Assembly: GCF_028476545.1 (NCBI RefSeq) | Contig: NW_026732378.1 | Location: forward strand, 1-64,000 | Length of the DNA: 64,000 nucleotides | From: Physella acuta | Lineage: Eukaryota > Mollusca > Gastropoda > Physidae | Direction: 5' to 3' | Part shown: positions 35,841-47,592 of the stretch, one piece after another | Layout of the letters: each line of letters begins with the position of its first letter | Numbering within the stretch: position 1 is the stretch's first letter | Program-made: the position numbers and the translations under genes | The notes under the pieces: model-generated | The model's input: the letters and a program-made list of their open reading frames with translations, nothing else | What the model was told of the DNA's origin: nothing | Database searches by the model: none

Positions 35841-36225
35841 GTAACGATTAAGTCAGTATTTTCGTTTAATTAAAATGGCAGCTTAAATATTTTACGATGA
35901 AAGTTTATTAAATTAATATTTTTCTTCATCATTGTAAAACCAATTTACAATATAAAAAAAAACGATTTAAACAAAAGGATATATGCACTTAATTAAGCGA
36001 AAGCGTAAAATAGAGAAAAAATACTTCCTTTTGTTTTAAAATTAATAGCATTTCAAAATCTTCTTTTGTAGCTAAAGTAATTTCACAACCGAGATTTTAA
36101 AATCGAACTATTAAACGCAGGATGTCCGATAATAGACTCTTCCTAAAATAGGTTTGTTAAGTTGTTAGTAGTATTGTAATCTCGAATAGTTTTATGGTTA
36201 AAAATTAGGGTTAGGCGTATGGTAG

Positions 36226-36262
36226 GACTAGGGTTGGGGTTAGGGTTAGGGATAGGGTTATC
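36226..36262 (+). repeat. Short telomere-like tract
   Basis: About five TTAGGG-like hexamers (GGGGTTAGGGTTAGGG, then ATAGGG). It is too short and imperfect to mark a telomere fusion. Confidence 0.5.
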
Positions 36263-36559
36263 ATTGCCATTAGCAAGCCATATGTGTATTTTTGTGAAAT
36301 ACCATTAACCTTACACCCCTTTTTAAAGACGATTCTATTCAAACAAAGTTAATGCCAAAAACCTTGTCAAATGGGTGCTGCTTTTTCGTGAAAAATAAAT
36401 TGCACAATTTCTGACGGTGTAGGCGTTTCAATTATTATTTAAAGGGAAATTGTACGACGTTCTAAATTATGAATCTAGGAGCATTAAAATCCAAACACGA
36501 AAAAACTGTAACTTAGTTCAACACAAATTTCGTTTTTTCCCTCGGTTTCAAAGGAAAAA

Positions 36560-36640
36560 ATGTTTTTTTGTGTGTGTATGGAGGTGGAGGGGGGGGGGGG
36601 GGGGGGGGTAAGGGGGAAGCAAGCCTATATAAATATCCAC
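36560..36640 (+). other. Poly-G tract without recognised element
   Basis: A run of about 20 G preceded by GGAGGTGGA. The family C core signature is absent, so I do not assign it to that MITE. Confidence 0.5.
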
Positions 36641-36930
36641 CCCCTGCCTACCCAGTGATTTCAGATAATCGGTAAGCTAAAGAAACTGGTATTTTAACAG
36701 AGTGTTGGCTTGATTTACGGTCAGATGAAATCTGGTGGCGACTCATATAGTAGCAGTAGTACATCACTAGAATAGGTTGGTGGTGATGTATAAAATACTA
36801 GCCTCAGAAACGATACCTCTGTTAACAAGAACGTCGGTGACTGGTCTTGGAGAAATGTTGTTATAAATAATATCTGGTTTTTATAACTTAGCCCATAGAT
36901 ACTAATACATGTAAAAAATAACACACACAT

Positions 36931-36939
<9 letters not shown>

Positions 36940-36962
<23 letters not shown>

Positions 36963-37155
36963 GTACATATATATATATACATATATATATATACATATAT
37001 ATATACATATATATATATACATATATATATATACATATATATATACATATATATATGTATACATATATATATACATATATATAAAAATATATATACATAT
37101 ATATAAAAATATATATACATATGTATAAATATATATATATACATATATATATATA
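36940..37155. repeat. TA-rich array with TATATACA higher-order units
   Basis: (TA)n interrupted at regular short intervals by C (ATATACATATATATATACAT) and occasionally AAAA. Some of the units recur as 18-22 bp blocks. Confidence 0.9.
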
Positions 37156-37637
37156 ACATTTTGTTGTTTTGTATTATATAAATCTAAATAATCACAAAAT
37201 GCTTTTGGAATATAACTTAAAATATTAATACCACCCAAGATTTAGACCCTTAAGCCTCTCTGATCGATTTAACCCCATCTGATCAATGCTCACGATCGAT
37301 AACAATGCATTTCTCAAGAAGCTTCAGCCGATAGTACCTCCATACACACTGCTGGGGCTTCAAATCGAAGCGGACCAAAATTATTCTCTCCCAAAAATAA
37401 AATGATCACCTAAATGGGAGAGTTCTTTCTTTCTTCTTTTTCTTCCAATCTGTCTCCCAGCGCCCTCCTAATATCCCCAGGGAGAGCTAATCCTTCCTAC
37501 AGCCAGCAAATGGCTGATCTTTCAGAACGTCTTCTTTCTATTAGATGCTCCATCTTGAGGCTTTTTCATGTTTTAATTAAAATAGCGTTGATTGTAATCC
37601 TCCGCTTAATTACTATTTTTTTTACCTCCAGCTATAA

Positions 37638-37643
<6 letters not shown>

Positions 37644-37727
<84 letters not shown>
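37644..37727. repeat. (TA)n array
   Basis: Uninterrupted TA dinucleotides; a SINE-A tail follows about 45 bp later. Confidence 0.95.
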
Positions 37728-37730
<3 letters not shown>

Positions 37731-37771
37731 TTAGAGAAGAAAATTATGAGCGTGGAGAATAATAGGACAAT

Positions 37772-37856
37772 GGGACGAGGTCGTTGAAACAGGTGAACTC
37801 TACTGTATCTTCCCCGTGGGCAACTGGTTCCGAAAGGGTACTTACTTTACTTAGGA
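37772..37856 (+). mobile_element. SINE-A 3' fragment
   Basis: GAGGTCGTTGAAACAGGTGA, then CTCTACTGTATCTTCCCC and TCCGAAAGGGTACTTACTTT. No head. Confidence 0.6.
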
Positions 37857-37869
37857 CTTAAGGAAAAAA

Positions 37870-38222
37870 AAACAACAACTCCAAAATCAAACAACTGCTG
37901 CCTTGCAGATTGTTCTTGGGTGCACAAAGGCTATGGAAGCAAATTCAAAACGGAAAAGCAGATCATCGGAGTTTCTTCCAGGCATCTCTTCGGGGAGGGG
38001 GGGGGGGGACAAAGCCCCCTCCCCCCGAAAAAAGTGTACCGCCCCCGCCCCACCCCGAACGAAATGAAAATATATGCTTTTAACAGTGTCCCCCCCCCCC
38101 CCCCCCGAAAATTTCAAGTGCCCCCTCGGAGAAAAAAGTCTGGAAGAAACACTGCAGGTGATACTTAATTGTGTTGCATAAATTCCCCTCAAAAATGCAT
38201 TTAAGAACGAAGAAGCAGAAGT
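37870..38222 (+). mobile_element. SINE-B interrupted by a poly-G MITE
   Basis: Left part ACAACTCCAAAATCAAACAA to AGCAGATCATCGGAG and right part ATACTTAATTGTGTTGCATA to AACGAAGAAGCAGAAG are SINE-B. The family C element at 37969-38154 lies between them. About 35 bp of SINE sequence expected at the junction is missing, so the insertion was accompanied or followed by loss. The head is also missing. Confidence 0.75.
37969..38154 (-). mobile_element. Poly-G MITE family C, nested in SINE-B
   Basis: TTTCTTCCAGGCATCTCTTC at the left and GTCTGGAAGAAACACTG at the right. The core has AACGAAATGAAAATATATGC and TTTTAACAGTGTCCCCC. It is one of the best preserved copies. Confidence 0.8.
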
Positions 38223-39532
38223 TCACATCATTAGTTTACAATTCTTTAAAATTCAATACAAAAATGTAAACTTAAAACAAGTGGCATAGTACAGCAAGTT
38301 CTTCGTTTTCCGGAGAGAAAAAAAATTCCATAACAAATCGTCATGTGCACGCTGTAAATCTCGTCTGATCCTGTCGTCACGTGATCACCGCCTCGCGCTA
38401 GATCAGCGCCGGCACTCATTCATTCCTTGCACAACCGGAATCCCTCCGGACCCGGCCAAACGCCGGTCACCACCAGCGCTGATTAGTTGTCCAGATTTTT
38501 GCTGTCTTCGTCAAGGCTGGGGCGTCTTCAGTCGTGGATGATTCTTACAGTAACCGGACGTGACGTCACGTTGCTAGGCGATGTGGTTGAAAAGACATAC
38601 ACAGACCTTCCATGACCGTTGCTCTCATGAAAGTAACGGGAATTCATGTGTACTTGTTGTCAAACTCTATTCCATTTAGATATTAAGATATACCACTTCG
38701 AACATTGGTCATTTCTAGGCAGTCAGCAGTAGCACGCAGAATCGAGCATACACTTCACTCACGATACTAGCCGTTAGACTCGTGGGTTTCCTAAGAATTT
38801 TTTTTTGTCCCCCTCCGAATACATTCCACCCCCCCTACACCCCCAGTGCATCAGACCACCTGGTTGGGGGACGTATTATCGACTGTTCGATTGAGCACCA
38901 TTCTAAATATCCTACTCCCACCCTTTACAGTGCTGATTTCTCCGCCCCCCCCCCCTCTTCGCCCCACCTCCTCTAACTACACAACACTCTTACCCACCTT
39001 ACCACCATCTTCTACTCCCTCCCCTCCCTCCATTCCTCCCACCTCCTCCTCTACGTGCCTACGAACACCATCTCCACCCGGAACTATTGACATTGTGAAA
39101 TAGAACAGCGCTCTAACCTTTGCGCATGCGAGAGCCTCTACGCATGCCTACGTGAACACATTAACAATTGCATTGCAGTGCCCTACCCCCCCCCTCTTTT
39201 CGTACCCCCCCACCCCCCCCCCCCCCCAACACACACACACCACTTATCCACTCCATTACACCGATCCGATCGCTTCCAATTGTTCTCACCTAAGACTCCC
39301 AAAGACTTTTTGAAAAAAAAAAAATTCCCAGAATTTCTTTCGAGTATTGAACCAGTTAGAATCCGTGAATTTTCTTTACATTTTTTTATCGAACAGATCA
39401 AAAGCGTTTTTTTCTTTCTTCGCTAGAGTATGTTTTTTTTCTTCTATGTAGAGACGTATCCAATTTTTCAGGCTAATATATTTCACGCGTATCACGTGCA
39501 AGTATTCGATAGGCTTACACGGTTATCTATTG

Positions 39533-39618
39533 CTTGATATGCCGAGGTCACAAAAACTCGTGAACTCTACTTCGCTTGCCGCATGGACCGTCAGATTCAA
39601 GAAGGGAATTTTACTTTA
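39533..39618 (+). mobile_element. SINE-A 3' fragment ending at a (TA)n array
   Basis: ATATGCCGAGGTCACAAAAA, CTCTACTTCGCTTGCCGC, ATGGACCGTCAG and the T/A-rich end TTTACTTTACATTACACCG, directly followed by TA repeats. Confidence 0.65.
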
Positions 39619-39628
39619 CATTACACCG

Positions 39629-39630
<2 letters not shown>

Positions 39631-39711
<81 letters not shown>
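39631..39711. repeat. (TA)n array
   Basis: Uninterrupted TA dinucleotides. Confidence 0.95.
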
Positions 39712-39712
<1 letters not shown>

Positions 39713-40529
39713 CTTACAGTAACATAACAAGCACGATATAACTCTAAACCTAACGGTAGCTTCAAAATAAAACTGCCCCAACTCCTACCTATATACTTAT
39801 CGCAAACCCAACTTTAACCATAGAACCAAACTGAATAGTTCAGACGGTTATAAAGCAAGTTATTTTCCGACGAAAATTTAAACATTTAAAAAAATGAAAT
39901 TTCCATATTTTTTTTTAAAATCAATTATTTAAAATCCTCATTTTCCTAATAATGTTTGGTAATTAAATTTTCGTACTTTAATCACGTAAATGATTTAACA
40001 GCCATCATTAAAGGAATGGAAACAGCCCCCCGCCCCCAAATAAAATGTAATGACAAGAACATTTTTCTCATTACTCCTATCCCAGCCAGCTAATAGGTTA
40101 AATTTAAATGCAAATAGCGCAGGAATAAGGCAAGAACGTTAACTAGGGCAAGCAATGAATGGGAGACAACTTGTATTCAGAATCAGGGGGAGCAACTGAC
40201 CGAAAAAGGGGACTACGTAGGTAGAAGGTCAAGGGTGAAGGGTATTATTGATGGGGGTTGAGGAAGGCGAGACTATAAAAGGACCGATGGGATATTAATA
40301 GCATTACATGATGTAGTGGTTAATTATCTTTTGATTACGTTTTTTGTTCGTGTTATGAGTAGCCTAATCTTTAAAGTGGTGTTAACAGGAGCTTCTCTGG
40401 ATTTGTTTTTCAACATAGACGATCGTCTATAACTAAGGAATGTTAATCGTAATAAGGTATGTTATTCCCAATTTGAGATGTAGCATCTTTATACGTATCC
40501 AGTGTTGTAATGAATCGTTCAATGTACTG

Positions 40530-40975
40530 AGGTTAGATTTAGATATCCATTAGAGTTGAGTAGACTCACAGACTACAGTCAAGTACTCATTCGAGTTGGG
40601 TAGACTCAGACTGAGGTCAGGTACACATTACAGCTGGATAGACTCAGACTGAGGTAAGGTACTCATTAGAGTTGGGTTGACTCGACTGAGGTCAGGTACC
40701 AATCATAGCTGGGTTGACTCAGACTGAGGTCAGAAATTAATTATAGCTGAATACACACAGTAGACATCAGAGCTGGGTACTCTCGAGGTCAGGTGCCCAT
40801 TAGAGCTGGGTTGACTCAGACTGAGGTCAGGTACCCATTTGAGCTTGGTTGACTCAGACTGAGGTCAGGTACCTATTTGAGCTGGGTTGACTCAGACTGA
40901 GGTCAAGTACCCATTTCAGCTGGGTTGACTCTCGAGGTCAGGTACCCATCAGATCTAGGTAGATTCAGGTACTGA
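40530..40975 (-). repeat. 38-bp minisatellite derived from a SINE-A segment
   Basis: Unit CTGAGGTCAGGTACCCATTT then GAGCTGGGTTGACTCAGA repeats about 11 times, with variation at the edges. Its reverse complement contains GAGTCAACCCAGCTCTAATG and GGTACCTGAC. That is the SINE-A middle segment (GAGTCCACCCAGCTCCAATG, GGTACCTGAC at 21.95 kb) with few differences. Confidence 0.85.
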
Positions 40976-41639
40976 CGTTATGTAAGCATTAGAGATGATG
41001 TTTTAAATTTAGCTTTCAGATTAGCAATCAAATGCTTGATCTCTCAGTGATGTCGTCCCTTACCAGTTTGATAAAAACAGTTTTAAAAATAACCCTATCC
41101 ATTAAATGCCGGTTTAAAGATTTAAATAACAGACTTTCTGCAGAGTCACTTGCCCATTTCATGTAAAGTTATCATAATTTTTTTTAAATCCCCAAAAAAC
41201 ATTTATAATTTTCATATTTAACAATTCGACCAGCATATTTATCTCCCTTTTATAATTTCCCAATTATGAAAATTACTCCCCCTTGACAGTTCTGAGTTGA
41301 ATCGATTAATGAGAATCGGGTTGTTTTTTTTTTCTGTTCTCCGGCAACTAAAAACGAGAGTTATCGTTCTTCTGATGAGATGTCCAATGGTGGCGAGAGT
41401 TAGATTTGACGAACTGAAATCAGCTTACGAACCCGCATAATGGCGGTTAATTAAAGACTAATGAGTTAATGGCCTTGGTGTCTGTCGTTGAAAGACAATT
41501 GTTTATTGGATAAGTTTTTATTGGTTGTTTCTGTGTTTGGAGTTGTTAGTTTTTTTACTTAGAAAAGATAAAGAGATGGTTGGGGAATGTATAGAAACCC
41601 TGCATTGACATTTGAGGCAAAGAACAAATTGGAAAAGAA

Positions 41640-42180
41640 GATAATGGGATATGGGAATATTGGGATAAGACGTTAATGGGATTTGGGAAAAATGGGATAA
41701 GAAGATAATGGGATTTGGGAATAAAGGGACAAAGGAATACTGGGACTAAAGAATAAAGGAACATTGTGAATAATGGGACAAGAGAATAATGGGACAAGGG
41801 AATAATGGGACAAGGGAATAATGGGACTGGGGAATAATGGGACTGGGGAATAATGGGACTGGGGAATAATGGGACTAGGGAATAATGGGACAAGGGAATA
41901 ATGAACTAGGAAATAATGGGACTGAAGAATAATGGGACTAGGGAATAATGGGACAAGGGAATAATGGGACAAGGGAATAATGTGACTGGGGAATAATGGG
42001 ACTGGGGAATAATGGGACTAGGGAATAATGGGACAAGGGAATAATGTGACCGGGGAATAATGGGACTGGGGAATAATGGGACTGAAGAATAATGGGACTA
42101 GGGAATAATGGGACTAGGGAATAATGGGACTAGGGAATAATGGGACAAGGGAATTATTGTATTATGGAGTAATGGGCTAT
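41640..42180 (+). repeat. 16-bp minisatellite, about 30 copies
   Basis: Unit GGGAATAATGGGACTA with alternatives ACAA and CTGG at the variable end. Minus-strand open frames of P-x-I-P-x-S-H-Y type over it are artefacts of the repeat. Confidence 0.92.
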
Positions 42181-42199
42181 GAAATAATAGGGCAAGTGA

Positions 42200-43425
42200 A
42201 TTATGGGAGTGGAGAAAAAGTGGATTTAGGAAACATAGCATTATTGAGAAAAAGGAATAAAGGGGACTATAGGATAATGAAACAGTGGATTAACTTTTTT
42301 TAAATTAATTACGAGTCAGTGTAACTACTAAGCCAATAAATTATTTGTGCTATGAACTAACGGAAAAGGTGAACAAACAAGATGAACCTTTAAAGTCATG
42401 GAAATAACGAACTAAAGAACAAAATGAATCCTCGGAGCAGTACTTGGCTATAGATTATTAGAGCATTGAATTATAAGTTTAAGCGGAGCTAGAATGTTGA
42501 ACAGACTTTCTGGAAATGTAAAACTACTACCAAGAGGAATGGGATACCAGCCATGACTCTTCAAAAGGCATTACAAGAACAAATTTTTGTTTGTTTGTTA
42601 GGCCTCAATAATCACTGTTGAAATGAAGGAAAAAAATTGCATTTAATGAAGAAAATGAACCAGGAATTAAAAAAAAAACAAATGTCCTCAAAATAGCAAT
42701 CCATTATGTATTTTATTTAAAAATTCTTGAATCTTTTCATTAAAATATTTGTTTTTCTTTATCGCGTATTGTCTAATTAATCGGTGAAGTAATTAAAAGG
42801 CATTGAAGACAGCCACATACAAAAATTCACTTAATACACGTGTAGTGAATGATGAATTAAGAATACCAAAGTCAAGCAAGATGTTTCAAGCATGTATACA
42901 GGTTGAATTTGTGTTACATTAACTTAAAGCGATTCGATCGCTATTGATTAATCTACAGGAATTTTTAATGGCTCTAATCAAAGATGGTAATGAAAGTTCT
43001 TATTGCAACGTGGTAAAATGGTGTTGAAAGTACAAATATAGACTAGTTATCTATTCTTGTCCTGGTGATTTTAAAACAGAATAGCAAGTTTAATATTTTT
43101 TAAATTACCGTTTACTACTAGATAAAGATATTAAGTGGAAACACTTTTTAAGATATTATTTAATTTACTATTAAAATATATATTATATCATTTGTAAAGT
43201 GTCTTCTTATCTAATTTTAGTCCGAATGATATTCTAATAATGAATTATCTCCCTTATGAGAAATGCACTGTTAGCGTATAAAGCCAGACAATATGCATAC
43301 GCTCTGGTATAAAAGTCAGTCTGTATTCGCCCTGGTCTTTATCTACATGTCTCATTAAATACGAATGCTTATGGTTTTTAATATAACGCGATGCGATATA
43401 AAATGGCTTATCACACACAACAAAA
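42200..43425. other. No recognisable feature
   Basis: AT-rich DNA. I found no SINE motif, no MITE terminus, no tandem array and no exon with phase-matching splice sites. Confidence 0.4.
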
Positions 43426-43428
43426 GAC

Positions 43429-43575
43429 GAGTGTTTCTTTCCGACTGTTTTCTCCGGAGGGGCACTTGATAATTTTTCCGGAGGGGGGGGGGGGGGCGGA
43501 TACTGGAAAAGACGTTCTTCAGTATTCAGGGGGAGGGGGGTATACGTTCTTCGTGGGGGGGGGGGGAGGGGGGAG
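43429..43575 (+). mobile_element. Poly-G MITE family C, 3'-truncated
   Basis: GAGTGTTTCTTTCCGACTGT, TTTTCTCCGGAGGGGCACTT and GGCGGATACTGGAAAAGACG in family order. The right end dissolves into G-rich sequence. Confidence 0.7.
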
Positions 43576-44283
43576 CTCAACTAGGTAGTCGCTCGGTGTA
43601 TCACCGGTGTATCGGTGTGGCCGAAAAAAAAACAACAACCCATAAGCGGATGAGAATTACAAATTCTACGCTAACTGGAAATTTTGTTCATTTTATCGAA
43701 ATAGTTCTGTTTGAAGTATGCTGATGTTTATAACCACGTGACTAAGATAATGGCACATCTCTTTATATTAGGGATATTTTTAATAGATAAAAAGTTCGGA
43801 ACGTTATTCTATTTGGAGTTAGTTCTACAACAGAAACGTTCTCAAAACAGTTCTAACAATATAGGCTTGGACGAAAACAATAAACCAAAAAAAAAATATG
43901 TATTGTTTATTATGTTTTTTTTTTATAACTCCTCTTGGAGTTTTAGGTTTATGTTAATTCTCATACGGTTATGTGAATACAGCATACCATAGTCACAACA
44001 TAAAATGCAAATAGACCACATTTCGGGTAATGCAAGCTCCTAAGTATCGCTTGAATACTTACAGAGCAATAAAAAACACACAAACAGGGACGCAATTATT
44101 TTTTTTTAAACCAGAGAATAGACAATTACGTAAAACTTTGGTAGCTAAAAGATGTTTTGCTATCTCCGGGGAGAAGAGAACGCTCTCTGTGTACTGTGAT
44201 GGTGCCCAAAAGTTTCAGAGAGTCAACGGGAAATTTACCTAATGGAATAACTAAATAAGTTATGGTAAGGTATAAGATTAGGG

Positions 44284-44461
44284 GTTCTTTCAGACATTTT
44301 ATACTCCGAGGTGGGGATGGGGGGGGGGGGGGGGGGGGGGGTTAGGGGATTTGAAAATTCTGGGGGGTGAGGGTATACGGACACAGACTAAAGTATATAT
44401 TTCATAAATGATTTTTTTTATTATCTCTGGGAGGAGGGGTGAGGGGAGGGAGGGGTACGTG
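44284..44461 (+). mobile_element. Poly-G MITE family C, diverged
   Basis: GGTTCTTTCAGACATTTTAT, a long G run, TTTGAAAATTCTGGGGGGTG and GGACACAGACTAAAGTATAT fit the family. The right terminal repeat is absent. Confidence 0.65.
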
Positions 44462-44614
44462 CTAAAGGGGAATGCTTCTACATTCATGTGCTTTAAAACA
44501 CTGAGATATTGAGTAGGTTCATAGACAGTTGGTTTCAAATGATCGCAGTAAATACAATCACGCACACAAAGACACACACACACAGACATTTTACACACAC
44601 ACACATACACACAC

Positions 44615-44616
<2 letters not shown>

Positions 44617-44685
<69 letters not shown>
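44617..44685. repeat. (TA)n array preceded by (CA)n
   Basis: CACACA-rich sequence from about 44560 passes directly into TA dinucleotides. Confidence 0.93.
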
Positions 44686-44688
<3 letters not shown>

Positions 44689-45278
44689 ATCTTTAAATAT
44701 CATAGTATGACTTATCACTTGTTGATACGCGACAAAGAATGCAGAAGGACAGCTCGATGTCATCTGACTGTCATTCGACTGACATTTGACTGACATATGA
44801 GGAAAAAACCAGAAGCTACACACATAGACTCTAATTGTTAATTAGTGTCCATTATCGTTCATAATTACAATCATATTACAGCCAACATCAGTATTGTCGC
44901 GTTTCATAGCTTCATCACAAATTCCATTGACATGTGTTCTCATCCGGAATTCGATTCCAATAGCAGTTTAAAATGTTTAGTAGTACATGCGGGAACCACC
45001 ATTAACAATGCATTCACGCTAAATAAATACAGCACAGTTTTCCAGACCCAGGAAGGTTCTAGAAAATTCCAGCTCTGCTGGCGACTAATTTCACGCTTGA
45101 CTGGTGCCAGTTTGACGCGTGTATTCAAACACGCCCAGAGAGGTCACGTGGGTAGATCGAGCATGTCGGGAAGGATTTGCCCGGCCGGGCGTGAAATTAG
45201 GTCAACATGACCTACATTAGGAACTTCCGGTTTGATTTGGTTTCATTGTAAATGTTGGATTAAAAGTGCCAGGCTGAT

Positions 45279-45522
45279 CAGAGTTTCTTCAAGGCATCTC
45301 TTCCCCCCCCCCCCCGGGAGAAAGTCTACCCCTCACCCCCACCCCCCCGAAAAAAGTCTAACGCCCCCCCACTCCCCGAGCGAAATGGTATTGATATAGA
45401 AAATATATACTTTTACCAGTGTCCGCCCCCCGGAAAATGTTGGCCGCCCCCCCCCCCCCCTCCCGACAATGTTGACAGCTCTCCCCCCCCCCCCTGGAGA
45501 AAAAAGTCTGGAAGAAACACTG
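45279..45522 (-). mobile_element. Poly-G MITE family C with 8-bp target duplication
   Basis: Ends CAGAGTTTCTTCAAGGCATC and GTCTGGAAGAAACACTG. Flanks AGGCTGAT (45271-45278) and AGGCTGTT (45523-45530) match at 7 of 8. The core GAGCGAAATGGTATTGATAT and TACTTTTACCAGTGTCCGCC is typical. Five C runs on this strand are G runs in element orientation. Confidence 0.85.
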
Positions 45523-45584
45523 AGGCTGTTGTTTTCAGACAACGTGAATTCCAAGATACGAGGCAGAAGTTGATGAAATTCACT

Positions 45585-45970
45585 CCGACTAATGGACGGC
45601 GTTGTGGGAATCGCTTACGCGAAAGACTCGAGTTTGGATCCAGGTTAGGGGTCGGCGTGGTCGAGTCGGTAAAGCTCATGGTTGATAAATTCGAAAAAAA
45701 AGACTCGAGTTCAACCCTCTGTCAGATAGGGCTCGATCCCTTCCAACACTAAACATTAAGAAAACAGAAGAAGAAGAAGAAGGATCTCGGTTAGTCCGTA
45801 GGACGTCCCTGAGTCAACTCAGCCCTAATAGGTAACTGGTCCACATTAGAGAAAACAAAGACAGCTGATAGTGATAACCACACTATTCCTTCATATGCCA
45901 AGTTCACTGAAACAGGTGAGCTCTACTTCACCTGTCACATGGATCGTCAGGTTCGGAAAGGTAACCTACT
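45585..45970 (+). mobile_element. SINE-A split by a SINE-B insertion
   Basis: Left part GACGGCGTTGTGGGAATCGC to GGATCCAGGTTAG. The right part resumes GGATCTCGGTTAGTCCGTAG and continues through CCCTGAGTCAACTCAGCCCT to CTCTACTTCACCTGTC. SINE-A is continuous once the inserted SINE-B (45649-45781) is set aside. Confidence 0.85.
45649..45781 (+). mobile_element. SINE-B, short form, nested in SINE-A
   Basis: GGTCGGCGTGGTCGAGTCGG head, GAGTTCAACCC B box, GTCAGATAGGGCTCGATC, then directly CCCTTCCAACACTAAACATT and a GAAGAAGAAGAA tail. The body between these blocks is absent. Flanks GGATCCAGGTTAG and GGATCTCGGTTAG form a 13-bp target duplication with two mismatches. Confidence 0.85.
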
Positions 45971-46009
45971 GCGACTCGATTCAACCACGCCGTCTTATAG
46001 ATCTAGTGA

Positions 46010-46226
46010 TCTTTTGCCAGATGAAGTAGAGTTCATATGTTTTATACCACGATATTAAGGGATGGTGTGGTAAGCACTATGCCCAGTTGCCTTTACTTTT
46101 CCAATCATCAGCCAGATACCCGATAGAGCTGGGTTGGCCCACAGTCATAAGTCCGCACCGAGATCCGAACTCAAGACCTTCACGCTATTATCCAAGCACT
46201 CTACCAGTCGACCACGCCGTCCCACA
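46010..46226 (-). mobile_element. SINE-A, nearly full copy
   Basis: On the minus strand GGGACGGCGTGGTCGACTGG, GAGTTCGGATCTCGG, AACCCAGCTCTATCGGGTAT and CTCTACTTCATCTGGC. It faces the SINE-A copy ending at 45970, only 40 bp away, so the pair forms a large inverted repeat. Confidence 0.8.
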
Positions 46227-46756
46227 TAGAGCCCCTACTAATACATGTATAACACAGCAGGGTATAACAGCAAAGCCATCTCGTGTAATCGTTGTGTGAT
46301 CCGTTTATCACATCCGGGGTCTCTTTATTCATCTAGCCTTTACAAGTGGGTGTTGAATATCGATTCAGGATTTTTTTTTTGCTAATTTCTAATTGTTTAT
46401 TCATTTATGCACGATTCTGGAGTGGTGTTCCCTATTTTTAAGCTTAATTATGAATTATTTAAAATGTGTTAAAAACCCCGCGTTTTAATTTTATGTTCAC
46501 AAAATTTATCAAATAATCAACGTTATTTTCTGAGCTTGTACCATAAAAACCTATTTCACCTAAAGACAAGTTCTACCAATGTTACACATTTTCAGAATTG
46601 AAATCAACAACAGTAGTTATAAAAGTAACAGAATAACGAAAAAAAAATGAACGACTAATAAAAAATACATAAAGTACACTATGTGTTCATTACATAAAGA
46701 AAAATGATGAAAAAAAAATTTCTATGTGTAGAAATATGAATACAATGAACTCTCTA

Positions 46757-46949
46757 CCAACACCCCCCCCCCAACGAAATAGACTATATATAGAAAACAT
46801 AGAAAAGCATAAAAAAACTTTATATAGAAACCAGTGCCCCGCCCCCCCCCCCCCGGAAAATGTTGTCGTCCCCCGTCCACCGTCCACCCCCCCCCCCCCC
46901 TGAAAATAACAAGTGTCCCTCTGCAAACAAAAGTCTGAAAGAAACACTG
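46757..46949 (-). mobile_element. Poly-G MITE family C
   Basis: Right end AAGTCTGAAAGAAACACTG, core CCAACGAAATAGACTATATA and AAACCAGTGCCCCGCCCC. The left terminal repeat is not visible; the element blends into AT-rich DNA. Confidence 0.75.
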
Positions 46950-47192
46950 CAATTAATTAACTGACCATGAAGAAGGGTATAGTCCTTTAAGGGTACACGT
47001 TAGCTAGCATGATGTGTGTACATAAATATAAATTGCTGGTCCTGCGAATAGCGGTATTTTCTACTCACACCTAACACTGACTTCACCTGTGCTCTAAACC
47101 TAAATCCTAATCTTAGCTTCCGGAATATCTCTTTTGGTGAGTTCCGTTACACGAAAATTTGCAATAGGGACATACACACTAGCTAGCTTGTT

Positions 47193-47242
47193 CAGTGGCG
47201 TAGCCAGGATCGTCTTATGGGGGGTTCAATTTTTTTTCAGCA

Positions 47243-47310
<68 letters not shown>

Positions 47311-47364
47311 GTGGGGGGGCTATGGGGGGTTGTAACCCCCCTAACCCCCCTGCCTACGCCACTG
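47193..47364. mobile_element. hAT-type MITE family F with perfect 8-bp target duplication
   Basis: Ends CAGTGGCGTAGCCAGGATCG and CCTGCCTACGCCACTG, flanked on both sides by AGCTTGTT (47185-47192 and 47365-47372). Most of the interior (47246-47307) is a (TA)n array. Short and non-coding. Confidence 0.92.
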
Positions 47365-47592
47365 AGCTTGTTAACCTTCAGTAATGAACTGGCCCGCAGG
47401 TCTACGGGTAAGAATCCCGTTGGGCCCCTACGAACTGTGTCCTAATAGTCCAAGTGTTTTGATTTTAAAAATAATAATGTGTTGTTATTTTCCCGTTTTA
47501 CCATCTCCTTTCCTTTACATAAAGGCGAATTAATTCAGGCTTTTGAGAAGAAATGATGCACTATGAAAATAGAAATCTAGGGGGAAGGGAGG

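Noticed and set aside
36226-36262. TTAGGG-like tract as an interstitial telomere
   Set aside because: Only about five imperfect hexamers; too short to separate from chance.
41555-41972. Minus-strand frames of P-I-I-P-x-S-H-Y type
   Set aside because: They are products of the 16-bp minisatellite.
43254-43580. Proline-rich minus-strand frame of 108 codons
   Set aside because: Its proline runs come from the poly-G tracts of a family C MITE; the rest has no motif.
44845-45210. 121-codon plus-strand frame
   Set aside because: No recognisable domain, AT-rich codons at the start, and the end of the frame lies in unrelated GC-rich sequence.
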